This document shows, in pieces, positions 46,871 to 54,860 of a DNA stretch of 64,000 nt (its first letter is position 1; every line of letters begins with the position of its first letter). Position numbers and translations under genes: made by a program. The DNA comes from Agarophyton chilense (Eukaryota; Rhodophyta; Florideophyceae; Gracilariales; Gracilariaceae). The stretch covers positions 124,001-188,000 of the forward strand of contig JARGXX010000105.1 of assembly GCA_030374765.1 (NCBI GenBank), in the 5' to 3' direction. The notes beneath the pieces are model-generated. The model saw nothing but the letters and a program-made list of their open reading frames with translations. It was not told where the DNA came from and searched no databases.

Positions 46871-47122
46871 GGATCTGAGGGCGGTTCAACAATGCGCTTG
46901 AGGGATAAAACTAAGTCAATCAGGACAAAACCTTCCTTCACTTCGCTCTCTTCCCCCCTCTCCTTTCTTTACTCGTTTGGGTTGTTGCTCACCCTTTATC
47001 ATTGCTCTGCTCGTGTTTTCGTACGCACCCGTTGCTGAGGGTAATTCATTTCATTGCAGCTGCCCGTTTGCATGAGTTTGCGATCATTGCGTTGCTGACA
47101 GGTTGTTCTGTCAAAGAGGAAT
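46846..47122 (-). repeat. Copia leader repeat, first copy
   Basis: The 5' leader between the outer terminal repeat and gag, duplicated at 40907-41185. No further feature was recognised; the primer binding site directly after the terminal repeat (ATTCCTCTTTGAC on the minus strand) does not have the common TGG start. Confidence 0.85.
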
Positions 47123-47161
47123 TGTATATCTCAAAATCATTTATTGCTTGAATCGCGTACA
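47123..47161 (-). repeat. Copia terminal repeat, outer copy (39 bp)
   Basis: Begins TGTATATCTC and ends CGCGTACA on the plus strand, directly followed by ACAGT (47162-47166). Homology to the inner copy stops where the flanking duplication starts, so the repeat appears complete at about 40 bp. Confidence 0.7.
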
Positions 47162-47166
47162 ACAGT
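47162..47166. repeat. Target-site duplication (ACAGT), right
   Basis: Identical to 40902-40906 and directly abuts the outer terminal repeat. Confidence 0.7.
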
Positions 47167-48380
47167 CACGTTTGTTTTCCCTTGTTTCCTGGGCTCATGA
47201 GTGAGAACCGATATTTACAACGCTTGCTGATCGGAATACCAACAAACTTATCGAAGAACGAATAGGATTCTGGAAAATGGTTAACGTCTACATTCAGACT
47301 AAGAACGCGCTCCCTCCTGTAAAGCTGTTCAAGCATGTGACCCAAGGTTTGTATTCCGAGACTAAAGCCGGAGTAGAAGGAAGTGCCCAAGCCAAATTCT
47401 ATGCTACGACGGCAAACTTCATCATTCTCATGGGAGCAGAAAAACATTTCTCACACTATCAAAGCGATTGATTGGAATTCTTTTGTTGTATGGAGATTTC
47501 CTCATAGAGAGAGCAGAATAAAAAGCAAGGACACATTCGGCAGCCTTCAAAACTATCGTGATGCGCTCAACAGAGTGAAGTCTCTTCCAGTCTTCGTCTT
47601 GGAATTATCAAGGGAATTGATTTCATACGCAGACAGTATCCAGCGCAATCCAACTACTTTAGAAGGGACAAACGAGGCTTTTATTGTCGCGGAAGACAGT
47701 GAGATGTCACGTTAAAACGCTACAGAAAAGAAAAAGTCACAGGCTGTTTTTCTGCAACGGCAGCGACGATCGGAACCTGAGTCTGAAGGTAATTGGGCAC
47801 TCTACGAAGCAAAATAGAGGCGTTTTTCTGTACTGTTGTTTGTGCGGAAATAGTTTTGATGGTGCTAGATAGAGGTCGTATTTTAAGTGCGAGGCATGCG
47901 ACTTTTTTTTTTGTCAGAACTCATGATGGAATACGGAAAACCTGCTGGACGATGTGGCCCTCAATGAAGCTGCTGAAGTCGCGAACCGTTTCATCCCCCC
48001 GAAATTAGTCGCGACTAACACCTACAACCGAGAACACTTCAGTCAGTTTCAACAGAGGTACGCGTCAGGCAAAGAAGAGACGCTGAGCAAAATATAGGTT
48101 TTACTGAGCAGCAGACGGCACGCAGAACTCGCAGAAGGCTTTATTAAACTATTACTGGACTTGAATGCAGATGGTACCGTACCTGAATGAGACTAGAACA
48201 GTAAAGATTGAAGTCGTTCAAGATGTCGTGATGACCACTACAGTGACCATTGCACCTTCTTTCAAGCAATTAAATGTAACGACTTTAAGAACGTACCGCG
48301 GAAAAGGTGCTCATCTGGTGCACATACGGACTTCACGGTCGCCTGCAACATCCCCTTATCTAGCATTGGGCGGAAAATGA
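47167..48380 (+). pseudogene. Copy B of the long DDE-type transposase, 3' part
   Basis: Resumes the protein interrupted at 40906. LIGIPTNLSKNE and ALPPVKLFKHVTQGLYS (47300-47350) match PLPPDKLFKHALQKLYS of copy A, followed by a WRF...SLQNYRDALNR segment (47490-47570). A cysteine cluster (YCCLCG...FKCEACDFFFC, 47840-47915) has the C..C...C..C...C look of the zinc motif at the end of piggyBac transposases. Frame changes and stops are present. The segment after 48000 is uncertain. Confidence 0.6.
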
Positions 48381-48624
48381 AGTTAAATGGTTTAATATCT
48401 GATGAGTTATGGGAAGGAACATAATGACCACTGTAGTGATCATCACTCAAAATCGTAGTGATATGGCCCGTTTATTGGCTCCAGGGTCCACTTACCCCGA
48501 GTTTAAACCATGCCACCCTGAACTTTGGTAACTCACAATAGACTTGGTCTACCCCGAGTCTGACCCAATCGAAACTTTCGAACTCTGGAACGACGCAAAC
48601 AAGTAGCCATAGTGGAAAATATTT

Positions 48625-49262
48625 ACCGCCTTGAGCCATTCGATTTTGCATTCTTGTGGGAAGAATGCAAGCGATGTTTCTACTTCAAGGTTCGTGGGAC
48701 ATTGAACCGCTAAAAAGCTCCTTTTCCTTCAATATTTTCTTCCATCGACCGTGCTATGAAAAGTCACATGAGGGGGTTGCGAACAAACGATCTCTTCCCC
48801 GGAATGCGTCCTGGCACCATTGTATGCAAGGATGACGACTCATTGGTTGAATCCCTGCCCATAATTCCCTCAGATCAGATCCATGGCGTATACATTCGCG
48901 GTAAGGTACGTTCATTTCGCTCTTTGATGGATGCTTTGGTAGAATTCGACGATGGAACGTATGGCGTAATCGACTTTAAGAAATCTTCAGTGACAAAGAC
49001 TTCAGCAATTTATTCGCGGCAACTTCATGCTTATGCAGCTGCAATGGAAAATCCATCCAATAATTCAGTGCTGCTGAAAGCATCGATATCGGAGCTTGGT
49101 CTGGTTGTGTACACCCCTTCCGAATTTCACACCCCATTGGACAATGAAGGAAATCGACAAGCAACAATGACAGGAAGATTACAATATATCAATATCGAAC
49201 GCGACCATTCCAACTTTCGTAGGTTTCTTGTGGAAGTTATTGTCGTACTTAAAAATGCCTGA
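48625..49262 (+). pseudogene. RecB-like PD-(D/E)XK nuclease relative with premature stop
   Basis: The frame from about 48625 encodes LEPFDFAFLWEECKRCFYF, the N-terminal S..D...L..C.R.FY motif of RecB/Cas4-like nucleases. A TAA at 48711-48713 interrupts it. From ATG 48756 the same frame is open for 168 residues, with an acidic DALVEFDDG, the nuclease core GVIDFKKSS (D...DxK) and YSRQLHAYAAAMENP (the QxxxY motif). About eight residues (near VRSFRSLM) look inserted before DALVEF compared with my memory of bacterial relatives, which resemble this protein strongly. It may be a gene restarting at 48756, or a pseudogene; no upstream ATG is available for the longer form. There is no neighbouring helicase, so a RecB-like repair role is not supported. 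It probably bound DNA if active. Confidence 0.65.
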
Positions 49263-49415
49263 AGCGCCTCCCCCTAAGCTGGGGACCGGGCGAAATTTCT
49301 CGAGTTGTTCGTACTGCAATTACTTGCACAATGCTCAATAAGAATAGGGGCTTTTGATTATATAATAAACCGCGGTGCAGTGAGATTGAGCTAAACATTG
49401 CTCCAGTCCAGCGAT

Positions 49416-49904
49416 TCAGATATCTAGTAATAGGTCAGCCAGCTGCTCAAGAAGGGTTTCATCTGCAACATCTGCTTGTTTGTCACTGTTGACCCCCATA
49501 CATTCATCAATGTGTGCGACAGTGTTGTCAAGATTTTCGGCACCGAGCGAAACTTGAGTAACGGCGACAAGCGTGTGTGCGCCAACATCGTAGGCATGCA
49601 ACATGAAAGTTCTCCCACGTACATGAACCACCTTTGAGGTCTCCATGTCAAGAAATGATGAAATGGATTCCGCAGAATGCCGAATCGCTCGAATCTTAGG
49701 TGCTATTGCCTGGAAACGGCGGACAGATGTGTTATTGGCAACGATGAGCTCTCCGGATTGGGTCAGAATTGCGCAATGGGCTTCTGTAAACAAAGGTTGG
49801 GAACCAGGGTTCATGCGACGCGCCGAAACGACCCTAGCTACCTCGTCGAGTTTCGCGCGAATCTTCCGGCGACGACGAGTCTTTGCCAGAATAGAGAGGT
49901 TCAT
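49416..49904 (-). CDS. Unknown 162-residue protein, possibly roadblock/LC7-like
   Basis: I chose ATG 49904 (MNLSILAKTRRRRK...) because the frame upstream (to 50123) looks non-coding. After a basic helix, a segment AHCAILTQSGELIVANN, a helix ending FLDMETSKVVHVRG, and TLVAVTQVSLG have the beta-beta-helix-beta-beta pattern of roadblock/LC7 or longin-type small folds. An acidic tail (ADVADETLLEQLADLLLDI) follows. The fold is inferred from pattern only. No introns or promoter elements were recognised. The small minus-strand frame at 50156-50434 could be an upstream exon. Confidence 0.5.
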   Translation of the reverse strand: MNLSILAKTRRRRKIRAKLDEVARVVSARRMNPGSQPLFTEAHCAILTQSGELIVANNTSVRRFQAIAPKIRAIRHSAESISSFLDMETSKVVHVRGRTFMLHAYDVGAHTLVAVTQVSLGAENLDNTVAHIDECMGVNSDKQADVADETLLEQLADLLLDI

Positions 49905-50155
49905 TAGGTTAGTATACAACGAAGATATTCCACCAAACAAAGAGGAGTGGGGGGCGTTCAAATGTGGGTCAGCTTTGGTGCGATGACAACAAGAAAGTGC
50001 TGTACATCCTGGAAAGCATGCTGTGGGCATTTGCTGGGATGGCAAAGCGGGCTCTTTGCAATGAAGGCAAGTATTTTTGGGCCACCCCTCAAACGATGGT
50101 CCAGTGCTGGGCATCAGTAGCAAGCTGAAGTTGCCATGCTATCACGCCCCATGTC

Positions 50156-50434
50156 TCATTTCAAAGTTTCGGTCAGGATTCCCGCTGCAAGTTCACGATG
50201 CTCGTCACTGAAATAATTCAAAGGTTTCAGCCTTAGCCTTTCCACGCCCCGGCTTTGACCATACTCATATATGTCCTCTTTTCCGCACGTAGGACAGCAG
50301 AATCCCCCAGATTCGAGAGCTCCAGCAAAAATCATGTGTCGAGAAGACCCATAACGACGATCCCTTGAGAAGGACCCAAAGGTCACGACAGTATCAGTTG
50401 CAAGGGATTTAAAGGTTGATGACAACGGGTCCAT
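50156..50434 (-). CDS. Small unknown frame with CxxC pair
   Basis: 92 codons from ATG 50434 (MDPLSSTFKSLATDTVVTFG), with GGFCCPTCGKEDIYEYGQ. Not recognised. It lies 250-530 bp upstream of the gene at 49416-49904 in another frame, so it might be its first exon or an independent small gene. Confidence 0.3.
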   Translation of the reverse strand: MDPLSSTFKSLATDTVVTFGSFSRDRRYGSSRHMIFAGALESGGFCCPTCGKEDIYEYGQSRGVERLRLKPLNYFSDEHRELAAGILTETLK

Positions 50435-50439
50435 TCGAA

Positions 50440-51690
50440 TGGTTGTAAAATACTACTCCCAACTGTTCACGCAAGCAGTCTGAAACTGAGCAATGCACGA
50501 TGGTAAATATTAGGCTGGGGTATAACAGCCTCGTTTACCGGAATTACTGTCTTCATGATCTATCCCACAGATACAACTTGTTAACTACACCTATCCCGTT
50601 CTAGTGAGATGCTCCAGACCCTGTGAGAGTTGTTTTACGGATTTTGCGAACTCGCTTCCCCCCCCTAGTTCCTTCACTCCTACGCACTTCCTGCTTATGG
50701 TGCACTCTCTCCCTCTTTTCCGGTGCGCAAAGCGCTGCGGATTTTCGACGGTGGTTCCTAGCAACGTTTCCTTTCCTAGATTCTGAGAAATGCGGCTCAA
50801 CAGTGTGGCTTCGGCCATTTTTCTTGTCCCTTATAACCTTTCTTCCTCGCCTTGGCTCACCTTCTAGAACTGTTATGAGAGCATCTTTGCCTCTCGAAAT
50901 TCTCGACAGAAACGACCTGTGTTCACGCCGTTCCTTTTTCATCTTCATGTTTATCTCGAAGTGAACGGTGACTTCGTATTCCGGACGTGTCAGCAGAGGT
51001 AGTAGGGTAAACATACTGTTTTGTAGTGGGCAGGTATAGTTGGGCTGAAGTCCTATGCACAGGTAAAGCAGTAACACGAATAGCGTCTCTTGGGCAACGA
51101 TTCCGTTTATGCCTAGTGGACTATCCAACTTCGGAATAGTCTCAAGCTGTCCAATACCTCTTATGTTGTACCGTTTTCATATATCAACTGGTGTTGCCTT
51201 GCAAAAAGAATAGTAAACAAGGTCTTGCTCTCGTAAACAGAAAAATGTTCTCGATAACCTCAGTTGAAATTCTGTCGAATTTCTCTTCGGAACATGAACT
51301 CAGCCACATTTTTTCTGTAACAGGTAGCGATCATTATTATCGCACAGCTTTTCTTCTTTAAGGCGGGCCAACGAAAAAAATCGACTACCTCTAGTTTCAC
51401 CTCTTTCGGGGTTCTTTCGATTTGTCGACATAACATTTTGACACGAAATAAAAGCCAATGGTAGAGTTAAGATTTTACATTTGAACTTGTTCGGTCCGTT
51501 TGCTTCTTCTGTTTCTGGAACCCATTTAAGCCATTCAGAGGTCGAGCAGTAATGTTCGAGGAAACATATCCAATGCCATAGCATATCATTCCACATTTCC
51601 TTCTGGATGACATCAATTCAGATAGCTGTGATTCAAAGCAACGGGCAATGCAACTACAAAACAAAAGCGCATCTTATTCGCGTGACGATC
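50440..51690. other. Gap without a supported gene
   Basis: A minus-strand open stretch (51128-50601) is Arg/Lys-rich in its second half and hydrophobic at its start (LFVLLLYLCIGLQ). It has no recognisable domain and a pyrimidine-rich opposite strand, so I do not call it. Nothing else was seen. Confidence 0.4.
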
Positions 51691-51694
51691 GAAT

Positions 51695-52606
51695 TCAAGT
51701 ACCACTTCCAATCAGACGTAAAGCGCCTGCTGGCCAGAACTGTCCTGCATGGGGCGCACCAAGGTAATTTCCGTCGCTTTCCCCAGGAACTTTTATCCAG
51801 AGCAACCCGTGAAGTCTATTGTTGAATATGTTTGGAGGATTCGCTCTAAGAGTAGGATGAATGCCTAATCGATTGGTGGGCACATTTGCCCAAGCTTCTG
51901 TACCAGTTACAGTGCTCGGCGGGGGCCCTGCGCCATTTCTAGATGTATCTATTATCATCCCATGGCATAAAGAGACACTCTCGACGATTTTCAAGCCGTA
52001 CCGGAAACAAGAATCCGTAGTATGTGAATTCGAGACATTAAGACTGATGCCATGAGCGAACCGTCCCCCAGCGTCAAAGAACAGCTCGATTGCACGCTCA
52101 GCGCTGAGCCAGTTAGGGTGCCCTACGTCCAAATAGATGTAGGTATTTTTGCACCTTCGTACGAAAAGCAGCACAACTTCCCGCAGAATTTGAATACGTT
52201 GTTCTTTCTTTGGACCAGTGAAGCCCTGAGCATGAGGTAAAGCGTCGGGTTCAATGCAGATAATGCCTTTTCTTGAGCCAATTGCAGCAGCCACCACCCG
52301 AATCCATTCCATGTACTGCCTTCTAGATGCTGCACCTCCAGCTGAAAAGCCACCGGCATCACGGTTAGGAATGTTGTAAACGACGATTTGGAAAAGAGCT
52401 TTGTTTGCTCTGGCATGGTTTACAAGTCGAGATACGTGACGCCGTATGTCTGGGATCCAATCCCCAATCCACTGGAAGACTGGCTGGTTTGCCAGATGAG
52501 TTCGAAATATGTCAGCGCGAAAATCATCTCTGTGAAAGCGAATCCATCTATCCACCTGCTGTTCAGTGACGTCGAGATCTTGTCCAGCCAAGGGATTTTG
52601 GATCAT
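51695..52606 (-). CDS. Glycoside hydrolase family 6 (cellulase), 303 residues
   Basis: Hydrolyses beta-1,4-glucan with inversion in known family members. In order: NPLAG start of the catalytic domain, ANQPVFQWIGDW, VVYNIPNRDAGG (Asp corresponding to the family's RDC site, here RDA), IEPDALPH (proton-donor Asp), LDVGHPNW, LNVSNS, DTSRNGAGP and WIKVPGESDG (base-type Asp). All three key Asp residues are present, and only the Cys after RD is lost. The frame is uninterrupted and of normal length for the catalytic domain alone. There is no signal peptide and no cellulose-binding module; just upstream of the Met is a stop, so a 5' exon may be missing. Closest in feel to bacterial-type GH6, also found in some protists. 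An acquired gene is likely but not shown. Confidence 0.92.
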   Translation of the reverse strand: MIQNPLAGQDLDVTEQQVDRWIRFHRDDFRADIFRTHLANQPVFQWIGDWIPDIRRHVSRLVNHARANKALFQIVVYNIPNRDAGGFSAGGAASRRQYMEWIRVVAAAIGSRKGIICIEPDALPHAQGFTGPKKEQRIQILREVVLLFVRRCKNTYIYLDVGHPNWLSAERAIELFFDAGGRFAHGISLNVSNSHTTDSCFRYGLKIVESVSLCHGMIIDTSRNGAGPPPSTVTGTEAWANVPTNRLGIHPTLRANPPNIFNNRLHGLLWIKVPGESDGNYLGAPHAGQFWPAGALRLIGSGT

Positions 52607-52689
52607 CTTCTATCGCGATGCTTTGAAGGCTACCGTCCTAGCGTTTTTGGTACGATTCGTACGCACGGCAGCGAAGCTGCAAACTGTCC

Positions 52690-54740
52690 CTGATGTTGGC
52701 GCGTACTAATGTACAGTCACGAAGACGTTCATGTGCACTCGAACATGCTCTGAAACCCAAATCGTGGTGCCCTGTTGACAGTTAATCCGTCAGCGATTTT
52801 CCCCCGGTAGGTCTAAGCAGGGGCTGTCGATTGCCCCGGCGGAATTCAAAGTCCCTTGTCCCCGGTGCATGCCTTATGTACCTTCGTAGGACCCGATAGG
52901 CATTTCGTAGAGAGATTGTATTTTCGGTACGGACAGCTAGTCACATGGATGGTTTATTTGAATCCTGCTTTACTTGGCGAGGACCGGGGTGAAGCTGCAC
53001 AGCGATGTAAGGGTTAGAATTGCTAGCTGCTACGAAGGGTAGCTAGCAATCCTGACCCTCTTAACCAATCTAACGCCCTGTCATTTCCGCAATGCTGTAA
53101 ATCTTGTCACCAACCTTTCGGTTTGAACGTTTGTTCAATTTGGTTTGACACACCTAATTGCGAAGCAGAAATTCCAAGGTTCAATTTTTTTCATCCGCGA
53201 GTTGACTCTTAAGGTTGCACAGGTAAGCTTTCCTATCTACTTTGTGGATTGACCATTGATTTCTTGCTCAAGCCAGGGCTTGCTTAGGACGTCAATAACC
53301 TACAAAACTTTGTTCTATACCGCAGCCTGCATCTACAAATTTCAGCCTCGCTACACACACTTGCCTTTTGTAAAGTACGGAAAAAAGAAAAGAGTATCCG
53401 GTCCTAGCCTGATTAGGTACTTTTGATGTTTCCAAACGCAGCTGTATTTCGTGACCAAGACTGTTGCCCTCATAAGCTCATGTGCAAATACAAGATATTC
53501 AACTCTCTTACACCGGTTCCAGGACGGGTAGGCCCTCCGTATCTTGCCAACAGATCATCACTATGCATCAATATACTGGTCAAACTCTTGACAGGGGGTC
53601 TTCCATGCTCCCATCCTGAATCTGGCTACATATGTATATACTGTAGATACACAAATGAACGTCGTATTTGTGAGTGACTGTTTTTGCCTCGTCAGAGTGC
53701 GAAGACCCATCTTATCTTTTCGGACTTTGAAATCAGCCTTTCTGTGTTGTGGGGACGGAGGCATCACTTTTTGTCGCCAAAGTATACCACCTATCCTTGC
53801 ATGAGTGCCCTTCTCTACACACACAGTACAAGCACAAGTGACCGATATCCATGCGGTATATGCAACAGGGCAAGCGCAGTCGAACATAGTCCATGCAGTC
53901 CGTCAGGGGCATGGAGTTACCGTCTGCAGGTTCAACGTTTGTTTATATATACTGTAAGCCCGCTTGTTTCAGTGAAGACTTGCCACCACAGATTACGTAA
54001 GTGCTGCCCGCACGTCTTGCTCACATGGAAACGAAATTGGTTGTGAAGTGGTCCACTGTCGTTAATGTGATTGATGACGAGCGTACTCTATCCGTGTGCT
54101 GAATAGTTGTTTGAGGAGACCTTTCCCAGCGCTACTCGGATGAGTGAATTGCCTCGCGCAATACTTCTCGACAGGATTTGCATTTGTAGAATTCCTAGGC
54201 CCCACTGTCCTTCGGAAAAAACCATCCTTGCTAACACCGTATCCGGGCATGTGAGATGCCATGCTTAAGTTCGGTTACATACACCAGCAGACTTCGCGGT
54301 TGGCCCGCTCGTGTTCTATCACGATCATCCGCCAGACCAAGAGTTGCGCAATTCTGCCTTCCAAGCCAAGGCCCGTACTTCAAGTGAAGAATGTACCAGT
54401 GGAGCTTTATGCGTACGTGTGTAATGGAGCTGCCCCTGTTCAACGGTAATTGTCGTGGTTATTAACTGCATGAACAATCGCGCGAAAGATGTACCTCTTA
54501 CTTGAAACTGAGTCATTAAACTGCGCTAAAGTGATGTGATATGAATGACAGTTTTCGGGGCTCGCTGCGGCCTGCATCACATAACGTGGTGCTCGACGGG
54601 GCACCGACCACGGACGACTCCCCGTAGTCTGGATGCTGTGAAGCTTTGCAGTCGAAACGACCGTCATTCGTGGCCAGCTCGTGGCCCAACAGGTTCGGGG
54701 ATGCACTTTTCACTTTTCGGTCGCAGTTAACGAACCATCT
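52690..54740. other. Gap between the GH6 gene and the repeat-protein gene
   Basis: No gene supported. A stem-loop lies at 53010-53057. Short open stretches at 53.4-54.5 kb show no motif. Confidence 0.5.
53010..53057. repeat. Stem-loop: 18-bp imperfect inverted repeat
   Basis: GGGTTAGAATTGCTAGCT (53010-53027) pairs with AGCTAGCAATCCTGACCC (53040-53057) at 16 of 18 positions around a 12-base loop. It could be a small foldback element; it lies 400 bp upstream of the GH6 gene's 5' end. Confidence 0.75.
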
Positions 54741-54754
54741 TCTCCAAACTGGAT

Positions 54755-54761
54755 TATAAAA
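54755..54761 (+). promoter_or_regulatory. TATA box of the repeat-protein gene
   Basis: TATAAAA lies 106 bp before ATG 54861. The leader between is rich in pyrimidines and CA, as expected of a strongly expressed gene with a 70-80 base leader. Confidence 0.75.
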
Positions 54762-54860
54762 GGCTGCCGCTCCATGCTTGTTTCTCATCTGCACTTGTTC
54801 CCTCACCACTACCATCACCCGTCGATAGTCTCCCATCTTAACAATCTGATACTCATCAAG

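Larger units (their letters stand above)
40907..47161 (-). mobile_element. Ty1/copia retrotransposon with an extra partial leader
   Basis: On the minus strand the element reads: terminal repeat (47161-47123), leader (47122-46871), gag-pol (46870-42662), terminal repeat (42528-42488, continued at 41187-41186 beyond a Tc1 insertion), then a second copy of the leader with the first nine gag codons (41185-40907). It is flanked by ACAGT duplications. The leader copies match over about 277 bp without gaps and with roughly ten differences. A purine stretch ACTGGGG just before the inner TG is a plausible polypurine tract. The pol gene has lost the reverse transcriptase palm, so the copy cannot move by itself. 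Confidence 0.8.

Noticed and set aside
53561-53887. Minus-strand 108-codon open stretch with several Cys
   Set aside because: No recognisable spacing of metal ligands and no support from the surroundings.
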